A DNA stretch of 64,000 bases. Source: Microvelia longipes (lineage: Eukaryota > Arthropoda > Insecta > Hemiptera > Veliidae). Position numbers and translations under genes: made by a program. Shown here piece by piece: positions 20,532 to 31,879 of the stretch. How positions within the stretch are numbered: the stretch's first letter is position 1; each line of letters opens with the position of its first letter. The notes below the pieces were generated by a model that saw only the letters and a list, made by a program, of their open reading frames with translations, was not told the DNA's origin and ran no database searches. Where the stretch lies: the NCBI GenBank assembly GCA_018340805.1, contig JACMZG010001911.1, positions 49,975,713 to 50,039,712 of the forward strand, given 5' to 3'.

Positions 20532-22370
20532 ACAAAAAAAATGTGCAGAGAGAAAATCTGCGGCTAACTTCTGGCCGGCCGGGATAAAACCACTGGCGCC
20601 AACCCAGCTTATTTTTTGAATCATTAAATAACAAAAGATAATTAAATAAAGAGACATAACTTGATAATTAAGGAGCCAACTTCTGGAGACGAATTTATGT
20701 ACGTATTTTATTTATTTGTTTCAAAAAATTAGTATTATAAAAAAAATCAGACAAATAACATTAACAGGATTAACATTTTTATGTGAAATAGCTTTTATTT
20801 AAAATAAATATTAAAAACGCTAATAACATAAAAACTGAATTGATATTTATTTAACAAATAAATAGAACAAAAAAATTAACGAAATGCTGAGAAAGAATGC
20901 AAGTGGGATAACCACTCTATAGTATAATAAAGACTTTTTTTTTAAATCCAAGCATGTTTTATTTTTAATTTATTTTTTTAAAGTGTCGGCGCGAGTCTGT
21001 TGTTCTGGCGCCAGATTACATAAGTCAGCTGATCAATGGCGGTCCAAGGAATTCGAAGCGGGCAAAAAATGTAAGGATATGTTTATTTTTAGCATCCTCC
21101 CACACTTATTCTCCTGTGCCAAAAATATCTTCTGCAATGGCTTCTAAATTAAAATTAAAAATTAATAAGATCGTATAGGATAAAATCTCTGCATAATCAA
21201 TTTAGAGTAGATGCAGAGCAATTGATGTAAATAATATTTTGTGCAAAATTATAAATAATTTGTTTAATTGGTAATTGAATAAAGTTTTTATTGAACGACA
21301 TATAAATATTTTTATAATGTAATTTATTTTTATATTCTATTTTTAAAAAAGGACAATTATATCCCGAAATAAATTGGAATTCTTTTAGCTTGATTAACAT
21401 CCTTATAACATGCGATCAGTAGCTGTGATGCAATGTATGTTATTTAATAAATGAACAATTTTCATAAGTAATAAGTAGTACAATAAAAATTTAATTATTT
21501 TTATATGTATAAAAAAAAATAAGTATAACTATTTACTTTATTTTTATGGTATAGACGTATTATAGTATTTACATACATATTATAAAATCTATTTTAAGTT
21601 TATTGTGGTTTTAGAATTATTATTTTAGGTTAAGTTGTAAGTAGAATTTAATTGAGGGCGAAGAGTAAAGAATAAAAAATTCAAACTGTTATTATTATAA
21701 CGAAAATCGTAATATTTATACCTGAAAAGTTTGCATTTTTGTTGAGTTCAAACAAGACAAGGTCAAGGAACCTTATTGGGCAGCATTCCATAGATCTAAT
21801 ATTAACATTGCAAACAGGATCTAACAGCACGTGTAATTTCATTTTATATCATTTTAATTACAGCTTGATTTGAAATGTTTTTAATTATTATTTCACCAAA
21901 AGGACTCCATATAATACTAATGGCAAATGAATCTCAACTATACGTGTCCACATTTAGTTATGCTCATACAAGGTCTGAGGGCACATCACCTAGTTGGTTC
22001 TCATAGTTCTAGGTTGTTAGTGATCCGTGCTTGATTGAATCATGAGTCGGGAAACCCGGACATGTGAATTTATACTGGTGGTTTTGTTCATCAATAGACA
22101 GCTCTAAGAAGATAACCTGTAGGCTACCTCCTAGGGCATTTTCCCGTCACAAATCATTTTCAAAACATCCTATCCTTTATAGTGGATAGTGGATTTAACT
22201 GAAACACAAAACAAAAATTGTCTTAAATATTAGTTATATTAGTTATTATGTCTTACATATAGTTAACCTATTGTTTTGAAAATGAAAGCCTTATCTTATC
22301 ATATCCCTTATTACCACTCATTGCTGCCAACGCAGCGAATTCACTACATCTGTCTATTTTGATCAACTTA
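20532..22370. other. Intergenic DNA with two small GC-richer islands
   Basis: 20560-20600 (CTTCTGGCCGGCCGGGAT) and 20985-21070 (GTGTCGGCGCGAGTCTGTTG) are less AT-rich than their surroundings and share a TGGCGCCA core. No gene or repeat partner is certain. The remainder is AT-rich. Confidence 0.35.
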
Positions 22371-22378
22371 CTAAATAC

Positions 22379-22685
22379 CGTAGAGATATATACTAGAGTG
22401 GGCATATCCTATCACAATACATTGGGAGATCTGAAACATCTTTTTGGGGCTCTGTGTAACCTCATTGAAACCTCCTTCAAGAGTAAGTTAAAGTTATGAT
22501 AAATCGATTAATTTCGGCTTCCCGTACATTCTTTGTGTTTTGATTTGTATTTTTAACGTTCTACTATATAAGTAATTGTAATTTAGTACAGAATATTTGA
22601 TTTATTTACAAGCAAAGGTGTCAGATTACTTTTTCGATGTTTCAAAATTTAACCTGTAGGGCCCCTCTAGTAATATATCTCTATG
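22379..22685. mobile_element. hAT-type MITE, family CATAGAGATAT, copy 3
   Basis: Exact 8-bp duplication CTAAATAC at 22371-22378 and 22686-22693. It begins CGTAGAGATATATACTAGAG and ends CTCTAGTAATATATCTCTATG-like. The interior matches copy 2 in the same orientation, including GGGGCTCTGTGTAACCTCAT. Confidence 0.92.
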
Positions 22686-22755
22686 CTAAATACAATTTTA
22701 GTTATGGAATCAGTTCCCGTCGATACTTGCTTTTGGATATGAATATCCCTGGACC

Positions 22756-22780
22756 GGTTTCGGCATAACACCATCATCAG
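22756..22780 (-). ncRNA. Hammerhead-like motif, left arm
   Basis: On the minus strand: CTGATGA, T, a 3-bp stem GGT/GCC with a 5-nt loop, then GAAACC. It has the full CUGAUGA and GAAA boxes but one extra U before the stem compared with a canonical hammerhead core. No clear cleavage-site strand was identified. Confidence 0.4.
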
Positions 22781-23333
22781 CAGGCGGAGAATCACTCAAG
22801 CTCTCAACTAATAAAGTTATATCAGAGAACTTCTAATCTCAATGAGCACGACGAGCCCTCTATCTGAAGATAAGGAACAAAGTTGGAGAGGGTTTATAAA
22901 GGGAAAGTGTGTACTGAATCAAGGCAGAGACCCTGAGAAGTCAGGTTCTCGATTGAGCCATCTGACATTAGGATGCTTTGTGTCTTTATTATTATGTGTA
23001 CCCGTTCAGGTTTGTTTTAGTGGGCTATTCCGTTTTCGTTGGAGTACCGAAAAACTAATGACCGAATTGAAAGAAAGTAAATTCTTCGTTAATAATTGCT
23101 TAGTCAGTCATTCGATGTTTGTATATTTCTAGTCTTTCGACAACGTCAAGTTGAGGTCCTTTTGATTGTTTGTGTATAGCAGTATCATTGAGTTTGATAT
23201 TGTATCTGGTTCGTGTCCGTGCGTGAGAGGGTATTGGCGAAGTTAGAATCTGATTTATCCAGATTTTATTGAGACTAGAAGTTATTTACTGACATTACTT
23301 TATTAGTTGAGAGCTCGAGTGTTGCTCCGCCTG

Positions 23334-23357
23334 CTGATGATGACTTTAAGCCGAAAT
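23334..23357 (+). ncRNA. Hammerhead-like motif, right arm
   Basis: CTGATGA, then TGACTTTAAGCC, then GAAAT. It is the mirror copy of the left-arm motif, with the stem weakened by substitutions. Confidence 0.35.
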
Positions 23358-23405
23358 CGTCCATAGATATTATTTATCCAATAGCAAGTATCGACTGTAG
23401 CTGAT

Positions 23406-26283
23406 TCTTATATTGCTTCTTCAACTTACGGTAAATATAAAACTACGTACTTTTACGTTATATATTATGTACTTAAAGCGTATAAAACCTCTTTGTCTCC
23501 AGAAGGTGTATAATGTAAAGTTTATTGACTAGTTTTTAGGGAGTAAAAAGCAATTATATTTCATTACTATCTCTAAGGAATAAGAATTGTTATGGAATGA
23601 TGGCAACGTGGCAGAATTACTCATCTTGTCATTATTATGATTTATCTAACAAAACATATAGAATAAAATTGGTAAGGATTTTATTAATTAAAATAGGACA
23701 CTTATAAGAGACTATAAACACACACTTAACTTTCCCTGGGTGAAAGATCTTAATTACATATTTACCTTTAGGCAACGTTTATCATCAATTATGGTGCAAA
23801 TAGATATATAATGCATTTAAACTTTTATATAAATCATGAATAGTAGTAGAAGTAGAGCATGTGCATAAGTAGAAAATCGTTTAATATTTTGACATAGTTA
23901 GAAACTCTAGCTACAATATTTATGTGAATATGCCCGGTGTTAAGGGCGTATATTTATCATAAGAAGGATATATTAAGATCTATATAATTATAGTCTCTTA
24001 GGTGTACTATTTTAATTAATTGAATCTAATATGGAGGCCAATAGCAATAAGTAGTATGGATTTTGTTTTTGACCGTAGAATGCCGAACCCTTATTATTTG
24101 ACTTAACTTTTAATTTACATTAAATAGTTTAACTTTAAATTCAGACGTCATAAATTCCCTACTTTTTTTTAATTTCTTAGTTTTTATGTGAAAGTATTTA
24201 AAAAATCTGATGCAATAATTTAACACTACAATAAAAAAATGACAAGAAAAAGATAACGAAAAAAATTCCAAGGTCGATCTTTTTAAGGATCCGGCCTGGT
24301 TTTGCCAACATCTGACGATAAGAGGCGTCAAGAATTTATTCTTGTTTGGAGGGGGAAAATATTTGTAAAATTCTCAAAGGGGAGTTAAAATTTGGGCGCC
24401 AAAGTGACGCTGGAATGAGGAACCAAGATCTCTTCATTTCTTATATACCTGCAGTATATGATTCATCCTTTCAACATCCCCCGTACTTCTTAAAGCATTG
24501 ATTAATGTATATTTGTACTTGTTCGCCTTCTAAATTAAGTATGTTCACCATTGTTACAGTTTTAAGTACTCAGAACTTTAATAATTTTGTATGGAATTAA
24601 TAGAACAATATATCTTTATTTGTTGTAATATTTATATGTAAGATATACATTGTCATGCATTTACATATAAGATCACATAAATTGTTTAACTTTTTGCTAT
24701 AAATAATCTAAACTCTCGCTAAAATTGCATAGCAGTATTTTACAATTATAATTGTATAACGAGTAAATATTTAATCATTCGCTACTAATATCTAGCGATC
24801 TAAATCTCCTAGATGTGGAGATTTGCAAATAGAAATCATATGTAAACATATGGAAGACGCATTTTGGTGAAATTGCCATCTGTACAAATCGAAAGTTATC
24901 AAGTATTAATTAAGTTTCGCTCTCACTAAGTTACCAAATCTTAGTGTAGCAGACCTCCTTATCTATTATCACAGAGCCAAAATATATCAATCTAGCGGGT
25001 TAAACCTTGAGGCTCGACAGTTACTAAATTTGCAATCGGCTCTTAGACTATCGTTCGTGCAGCCTGTTCCTAAACTGGCAACTCTAGAAAATCGCTAATT
25101 TTCTCTCCGTAAACTAAATGTACAATTGTACTCAACGAGAATAGAAGTATAAATGATTATACAGAAGCGCGCTAAACTGTGTGAAAAATACATAAATCTT
25201 AGCTCCAAAATGTGCGTGTATCGACTTTATTTGAGAATAATTATAAATTTATACATGAAGTCATTCGCAGTTCTTCGAAGTATCATCTTTTAATAACTAC
25301 AAGCATTGTGCTGAAAAAATTCTTTAAAATAGACTTGTATGTGTCACAATAAAGTAATAAGCCTTTGCGTATTTCATTGCAACTGCAAAAATAGTAACAT
25401 TAGGTAGATATTTTATTATTTAATTGGTTTAAATTGATTTTTTTGTTTTTATTAATAATAATTATTCTTAATAATAATGAACTCTAGACAATAAACTATA
25501 GTAAGTTTGCTGTGTACTTTGATTAATGTATTAGGGTAATTTTTCTCAGAAGTATAATTCAAAGAAGGTTACATATGCCTTTGTGTTTTTATCAGAGTCA
25601 TGCATCTATAATTATTTGATTGAAGCGCTACAGGTATTACTTAGAATATTTGAACATTGCTTTTTTTAAGTGAATTTCCTTTGGAAAAAATTCACTAATG
25701 TGATAGGCGTCATGGCTGTAGTCGAAACTTCTCACGAAAAAATACGTTTTGCAAAACTTAATACATAAAAAAATAGATAATAATGACTTTATTTGTGATA
25801 CAAAACATGATTGTTTGAATTTTTGCTATTACCAAGCCTCTATCCAGGGCTTCATAACAGCAGTCAGGAGTAGGGTTACATTTAATACTATTGAAAATTA
25901 CTATAGCCTATGAAAATAAAATCTATAAAAATATATGATGGTTTCCATGAGCACAATTAAGATATTTTTTATTTATTCTTTTTTAGTTTATTTTAATTAA
26001 AAATAAACTTTTAAGTATATATCCAATATAACAAATAAATTTTATTTATTAAATTTATTTAACTCCAAAATAAATTTTCATGTTCATTCAAATGAACATA
26101 AACTCTTAAGTTTGTCTTTGATCTACTAAGTAATTAACCTAGGGTAGATCAGTTTAGCAAAATCCTGAATGAATTTAGCAAAATAATAAGATATTATATT
26201 TTGTTAGGAAACAGTTTTTTTTATAATTGAATTCTCTGGTAAGCATTGCCTTGTACTTGCATATAGCTGCAGTTTAGCTTCCT
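23406..26283. other. Long AT-rich stretch without recognised genes
   Basis: At 25665-25720 there is a family-D palindrome block (GTGAATTTCCTTTGG / AAATTCACTAA then GATAGGCGTCATGGC). At 24900-25100 a more balanced stretch has no sustained frame. Otherwise featureless. Confidence 0.4.
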
Positions 26284-26321
26284 AATAATAATAATAATAA
26301 TAATATTAATAATAATAATAT
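26284..26321. repeat. (TAA)n microsatellite
   Basis: A TAA run with one ATT break just upstream of the tRNA-headed repeat. Confidence 0.93.
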
Positions 26322-26335
26322 TTCTTAATGACCGA

Positions 26336-26830
26336 GTCCGGTAGCTCAGTGGTAAGCGCTCGCCTTTCGACCAGAGGTCGAGGGTTCAAATCCAGGCCGG
26401 AGAAGACCTTAATATGAGGTTATCCCTGTACCGTACACTCGGGAGGTCTTGAATTCAAGGCCGGCCAACCCAGCCAGGTTTTACGTGTTTCCTTGCTACT
26501 AATACGCAAATCGCGGTTGGATCTAGTTTCATCTGAGACAAGTCTGGATCCACTTTTCGTTGTCTCCACTCACGAAAAGTTAATGTTCTGCGGGCTGGGG
26601 AGAAGTCGGAAAGATATACTGAGCTTTTGTAATGTCCGAATCTTAGTCAGTTGAAAGTGATGGCGGCGACACGAGTTAACGTAGTGACTAGGAACAATGT
26701 GCTGGTTCTTGAAGACAGAGTCTCCTAATGGCACTGCGGAGCTTTGACTTTCAGGACAGGCTATAGAATGAGTTTGTACAACGCTGACATCTGGGTGCTG
26801 GTTCTTTGTCGGGTGCGCTGGACTGGCCAA
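26336..26830 (+). mobile_element. tRNA-derived SINE-like repeat (tRNA-like head 26336-26401)
   Basis: The head contains a perfect pol III box A (TAGCTCAGTGG, 26342-26352) and box B (GGTTCAAATCC, 26383-26393) about 30 bp apart. Outer ends TCCGGT and GCCGGA can pair as an acceptor stem. The T-stem is mismatched and the anticodon arm does not fold cleanly, so this is not a functional tRNA. About 430 bp of less AT-rich body follows (CGGGAGGTCTTGAATTCAAG, CAAGTCTGGATCCACTTTTC). The right boundary is uncertain and no target duplication was found. Confidence 0.65.
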
Positions 26831-26924
26831 GCGGAGCTTAGCTTAGAGTCTGGTGATTCTAGTGAACTGATGAATTGGAGAACTGGAAGTACGAGTCAAG
26901 TGAGACTAATGTGATCAGGGGAGC

Positions 26925-27115
26925 TAGTAAGACTGAGAACAAGCACACAGTGAACTAGTATCAGTGCTACCAGAGCGGTGAGCCTAGCCAGAGTCTAGCT
27001 GGTCTAGATGAACTACACACTGTGAACTAGTCGCAGATACTAAGCCAGAGCATGAGTTGGATAGAGTCTGGTTGGCTGGATGAACTAGACACACTGTGAA
27101 CCATAACATGTGCTA
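26925..27115 (+). repeat. Imperfect ~75-bp tandem repeat
   Basis: Blocks AGTGAACTAGT, AGCCAGAG(T/C), AGAGTCT(A/G)G(C/T)TGG and ATGAACTA(C/G)ACACACTGTGAAC recur two to three times. It may be the 3' part of the SINE-like repeat. Confidence 0.6.
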
Positions 27116-27227
27116 CCAATGTTACGGAGGGTGCTTCCTAAATGAATTGATACAAACTTAGGGCTAATGTTGATGAGATTTGAGTGAGGGAAAACGCTAA
27201 ATACCCTACGGGTTAAAGCGTAAAAAT

Positions 27228-27304
27228 AATATATATATATAAATATATATATATATAATATATATATATATATATTAATATAATAATATAATTAATAATA
27301 TATA
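27228..27304. repeat. (TA)n microsatellite, interrupted
   Basis: A TA tract with AATAT and TTAAT breaks. Confidence 0.95.
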
Positions 27305-27789
27305 TAAATTCTTATTTCATAAACATTACAATAAATAATAAAAATAAAATACATTTTACCATTTTTTATGGTCTGTTAGTTTGTTGGAACAAATATATTT
27401 TTATTTACAATATATGGGTATTTATAAAACCTGCCTCTTTCCTACGTCTCCAAAACAATACGCTTGAACCTGAGATGGTAGTTTTTATTATAATATTTAT
27501 ATTTTACTTTATTATAAATTACATGTCCGTTATTATTTAATAAATTATAGCTGTAATTTTACTGATCATTCATTTAAAGTTTAAAATTATTTTGTTGTTT
27601 TAATGTAATTATTCTTCCAATGTTATAATATCATATTTTTATGTACTGTAAACCTAATTACTAAGTTAAATTAAAAAAATAACAATTAATAAATAAAAAT
27701 ATTAAATTAATGTATATAAATAAGTCTTATTGATCTAAAATAAATACAAAGTAAATTAAAATTAGAATATAATTTAATAGTATCTTATT

Positions 27790-27965
27790 TGTTCATCTCT
27801 CTCTTTATCCCATTTTCCCTTCTTTTAAATTCATGCACAGGTTAATTTCTTATTTCTGGAGGGATTGTATTAAATAATTTTCTGGCTCTATAAATTGCGC
27901 AAAAAAAGAAAAAGTTTTTATCGTCGGTAAGTTTTGTCTCCTCTTGTCTAGTATTATAATTGTAC
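27790..27965 (-). pseudogene. CR1/L2-like LINE ORF2 C-terminal tail
   Basis: The minus strand reads YNYTRQEETKL, then FFFFCAIYRARKLFNTIPPE, a stop, and HEFKRRENGIK. This is the LINE tail pattern (YNTR, then RKLFN.(L/I)P, then a basic F+K helix) also seen at 4906-5176. It is a short, 5'-truncated copy with one in-frame stop. Confidence 0.65.
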
Positions 27966-28211
27966 TATGTTCTCGTATTCATATTTTGAAAGTAAAGCCT
28001 TTCCTGAGATGATTTCCTGATCCTGAACAGCCCAAACTCTTTTGTGAACAAGTTACAACTAAGTTTAAGTTGTCCTCTATTACATTATGTTACATATATG
28101 GAGCATCTGTAATCAATGTGACCGAGTACAAGTTTTAATTTCAAAAACAATACAATTATATACTAATTTTTAGATTCCTTATGTTGTATCATTCTTATTT
28201 CTAATATAGAA

Positions 28212-28345
28212 TAGTTTTTAGAGTTTCTGTTTAAATTTCTCTTGAGAGTCAACTATTTTTATATATTGAGGGAGTGAATTGAATAGGGTTAGTGCTCAGT
28301 ATCTGTAGAATCTTTGCATTTTAGTGGTGTGACAAAGTAGTAAGT
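28212..28345 (-). pseudogene. Second LINE C-terminal tail fragment
   Basis: The minus strand gives TLFNSLPQYIKIVDSQEKF, then KQKLKKLFYIRNK after discounting one stop. It has the LFNSLP.YIK motif of LINE tails and lies ~250 bp upstream (in sense) of the previous fragment. The two tail copies are tandem and degenerate rather than one protein. Confidence 0.5.
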
Positions 28346-29220
28346 ACTACAGTCTATCGTTTAGTTTAAAAATCTTGACAGGTCAGTTTAGACACCACTG
28401 ATTCTTAAGAAAAAATCCCTGCAAAAAGAAGGGACGGGAAAAAAACTATGTAAACAAATCAGTTATTTTACCGTATTTCTTGGCGATGTTTTTTAACATT
28501 TCTTTTGTTAGTTTATTTTAAAATCATTTTCAGATTAATTTGAAAAGTAGTTCAAAACGATGTAATCAATAGAAAACCACAAACAAAGTGAACGATTGCG
28601 GGAAGAGGTTTCCCCCTATGCGTTATGTGGTAGGGATATTTTCTCTTTTAAGTGAGAGTGGCACGGCTCTCTGATTGATCATCCCCAAAATACTTATGAC
28701 CTGGGATTTAACAAACGATGTCTGTATATGTAAAATATTTTATGAAGCAATTGATAATAAATTCGTACATGCTACTGATAACACAAAAATACAAAACATA
28801 ATATTGTAAGATCTGTTATACAGAAATACTAAAAACCATTGCAAGACTTAACATATCTAAAGAAGATAAGGAGTCGCAAAATGTTTTACTTGTGTGAACG
28901 ATTCTAGAGGTATTACTATTCGTACAAAGATACCTGGTATTTAAAAAAATACTTTTTAATAGAAACAACACGTGTTGCACTATAAAACTAAAGTTTGCTA
29001 CTGCTAAAATCAAAAGGCTAAATCAATTCATTGAATATTTTACCAGAATCTTATACGCACACTCTTGGAACCATCAGTTTGAAGTCCACATCTTTTTCCA
29101 AGGACCTCACATGCAAGGATTTCCATCCCTCGCATGAAAATTTCCGAACAAAATTAAAACCAGGCTGTTTGTTACTAACAATCTCTGGTACTAACTACAG
29201 AGATCCTCGTTACTCATAAT
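28346..29220. other. Intergenic DNA
   Basis: Short frames at 28816-29013 (minus) and 29031-29219 (plus) have no domain. Nothing is supported as a gene. Confidence 0.35.
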
Positions 29221-29346
29221 TTTTACATTTCTTCATTTATACCGGTGTTATATGTAGGAAAAGTATTGTGTTTTCAAAAATCCGAAACCGGAATGTCACC
29301 GGAATTATCCGTTTCAGGTGTTTTCGAACCTCCTGACTGGTTTTGA
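29221..29346 (-). repeat. Dispersed repeat family C, partial copy 2
   Basis: On the minus strand AACACCTGAAACGGATAATT, CCGGTGACATTCCGG and TTTATACCGGTGTTATAT-like blocks match 59500-59610. Confidence 0.6.
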
Positions 29347-30195
29347 CATAGGTTGCACAGGAGACGCTGAAGGTCACTTCCTCCGAAAGAGACGGAGGTT
29401 CCCAGTTCTCTAATGTCTATTCTTTAGTCTCCTTATCGAAACAAGATATGAGCAACCAACCACTATTAACGATGCCAGCCTTTTCATATCTTAGCGTTAT
29501 GCCCTTGTCAACGAAACTCAATCCTTCCATGGCTTCAAAGGATGAGTCACTGAGATGTTCCCTCAGCTAAGCACCTTCCTCAGCTGTAATGTTTCCTCCT
29601 AGGTGGTTAAACAAAACCCAAAACTACACCTGCAAAGCTCTGCCTTTCTTCGCGTCACTGAAGGTCCTTCAGTCTTCTGATCTGCAGGAGAGTTAGGCCC
29701 TAACTAAGCTAGCTAGTCAATAAGATTAAGCTAAGCTAAAATAAAATAAGATGACTTTAGCGAATTTTTTAGCTAAGGATACTTAGCTGTAGTTGAGATG
29801 ACGAGTTCTAAGTCCCTGATGGCTCCCAAACGTAGGACGAAGTTTATACCGTCCTGCCGGCAACGTAGGTAGTACAAATAGCAAGATATGTGAGGCCTCA
29901 AGATGATGTTAAATAACTTTATGAAACTTAAGATGTCCTCACTTACCACTTAGCTGCTTGGCTTATCATATACAAATATCTCGTATAGATTTTAAACTGC
30001 AACTGTCGTACTAGCAGTGTTGCCAATTTTTGAGTGGTAGCAAGTATATCTTCCAGGGATGCATATGAGGGGGTTTAATATTTCTATAAATGCATAATAA
30101 TGAGCTAGATGCTTAAAAATAAAGTCCTTGAAGACAATATAGCTTTCATTATGTTGTAATAGTTTACTTTTAAAATTGAAAATAAAAATAAATGT
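29347..30195. other. Higher-complexity intergenic stretch, unidentified
   Basis: 29347-29730 is less AT-rich than its surroundings (GAGACGGAGGTTCCCAG, CTGAAGGTCACTTCC) and has two similar CTGAAGGTC blocks at about 29368 and 29661. No long frame, splice-signal set or repeat partner was found. 29757-29790 has a small palindrome around TTAGCGAATTTTTTAGCTAA. Confidence 0.35.
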
Positions 30196-30786
30196 ATTAA
30201 CTTAACGTCAGTTTACAGGTCTAGGCAAGTTAATATTGATGGTTTTTTAAATGACCTAGAACCTAGAAGACTTTTTGCGGAACTCAAAAATTTTCTTACT
30301 CATAATATTTTGGGTGACACAAATATTGATATTTGTTTAAACAGAGTTACATGTGAACACGGTTTTATAAGCCCTATAAATAACTCTACTCGCAAGACAG
30401 CGTGTCTTTATCATATTATGATAAAGATCAATAAAAATGAGCTTGATTTGCCTGAATAATTCAGTTTAGAAAGCCAAATAACTGACCACAAACCTAATGG
30501 TCTGATTATCTCTACCACTTCTGTTTAAAAAAAGCTGTTCTTGTCTACTACTTTAAAGGTTAAAATTTGTTCTAGAACATGATTATCCTACTAGGAGCAA
30601 AGAAAATCAAATAGTTCTAACACCTTTTTGTAAAACAACAAAAAAGCAAAATTATGCTTCTTTTAAAGGGCCTTTCTTTTATAATGATCTACCATTATCG
30701 ATAAAATCATGTAAAAAATCAATAATTTAAGAAAGAAATAAAAGTATTTACATGACTCAATTCCTAGATAACTTAATTAGGAATCC
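30196..30786 (+). pseudogene. LINE remnant: endonuclease end fused to ORF2 C-terminal tail
   Basis: The first half (30196-30480) reads VNIDGFLNDLEPRRLFAEL, then NNSTRKTACLYHIMIKIN and SLESQITDHKPNGLII. This matches the end of a LINE APE-type endonuclease (a C(I/L).H.(F/M)(I/V)K strand, then the final (T/S)DH). The second half (30580-30720) reads YPTRSKENQIVLTPFCKTT, then YASFKGPFFYNDLPLSIKS, the terminal tail motif. The whole reverse transcriptase between them is missing, so a deletion of about 2 kb joined the two ends. Stops occur at about 30458 and 30525. Fusion by deletion, not a new gene, is the simplest reading. Confidence 0.65.
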
Positions 30787-31014
30787 CATTCTAGCCTTTA
30801 TTTTATCAAAATTTGATACGTACCTACATGTTTTTTATTAGAAAATACATTTTTATCATACTAATATGCATAATGCTATTATTTATAATATTATATTTTT
30901 AATCTATGTCTAAATAGTTACAGAACAATCTTAATATACAATATATTAAAAATCACAAAATAAATGAAAAAACAGCTTAAACTAGAAAAATTAGTAATAA
31001 CAATTAATAATATC

Positions 31015-31022
31015 TCTCTCTC

Positions 31023-31075
<53 letters not shown>

Positions 31076-31076
31076 T
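31015..31076. repeat. (CT)n microsatellite
   Basis: A TCTC run with three TATC interruptions. Confidence 0.97.
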
Positions 31077-31879
31077 TTCATTTTTTGCATGAAATTATAA
31101 TAAATTGCAAATTAATAGTTAAAATATTACATAACTTATTGTACTAATGCGAAAGGCGCAGACCTCGCTTCCTCCTTGAGGTCTCTCACATTATTGTATT
31201 TGAGTTACAAATTTATGTATTAATTTATAATGTGTAATTATTTTACTTTACTTTATTCTCTAGAGTATTATCAAAAATGCAGCATTCCAAGACAAGAAAT
31301 TGAGCGTAAATATGAGTGAATGGTTAGTATGGTAATGGTTAGTATTACTTAACCATAGGAGTAAATCACGATACTAAAACATCAATACTTAATTGTAGCA
31401 CGGGTTTCAAACTAACCTATTCAATTTAGGCGCGGTGACTTTAAAACCCAAATAAACCAAAATTACTGTGCACTGGGGTCCACTGTAAAAATTGAAGGGG
31501 GGCGTTAATAGCACATAAAATAAATATGTGCGGGCCATATAAGGCCGAAAAACACGCAGTTGGCCGGTTTTAACGATATTATAACAATTATCACCCTGTT
31601 GTAAAAATATATAAATAACCGACAAAAAACAAACATTAAATCGCGTAAAAGATAAGAATATGATAAAAACATACCTGTGAGATTGTGTTGTGCGCTACAG
31701 TTACCGCATCACGTAGATACCATTTCTCAGCTCAGATTCAGCAGGTTAAGGGAGTTATAACTAATATAACTACCATTCAACTTGTTACGCTGTAGCACAA
31801 CAGAAGCAAGCTTTTTAGATAGCACACCTTCATAAGGTATCGCGCACCAGATCCCTTTACTTCTACTCTTACTAATGGC
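31077..31879. other. Intergenic DNA
   Basis: It includes GCGAAAGGCGCAGACCTCGC at about 31148, and GCGCGGTGACTTTAAAACCC at about 31431, which resembles a hairpin-MITE end but lacks further match. No gene is seen. Confidence 0.35.

Larger units (their letters stand above)
22708..23405. mobile_element. Foldback retroelement remnant with hammerhead-like motifs in both arms
   Basis: Inverted arms of about 120-150 bp: the left (about 22708-22830) and right (about 23280-23405) share TCGATACTTGCT(T/A)TTGGAT, CATCATCAGCAGGCGGAG and GAGCTCTCAACTAATAAAGT or their complements. The 450-bp centre is open for 96 codons (22842-23132), but the product resembles no family I know. The same architecture (inverted copies each with CTGATGATGG...GCCGAAA) frames the GIY-YIG Penelope-like remnant at 50.6-51.7 kb. 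I therefore infer a Penelope-like origin with inverted terminal copies. Confidence 0.6.

Noticed and set aside
22842..23132. 96-codon frame between inverted arms as a gene
   Set aside because: It resembles no known family, and the flanking arms explain the segment as retroelement remnant. Left as part of that element.
26336..26401. Functional tRNA gene
   Set aside because: Boxes A and B are perfect, but the T-stem has mismatches and the anticodon arm does not fold; a SINE head fits better.
26570..26830. 87-codon minus frame as a gene
   Set aside because: It lies wholly in the body of the tRNA-headed repeat and has no domain.
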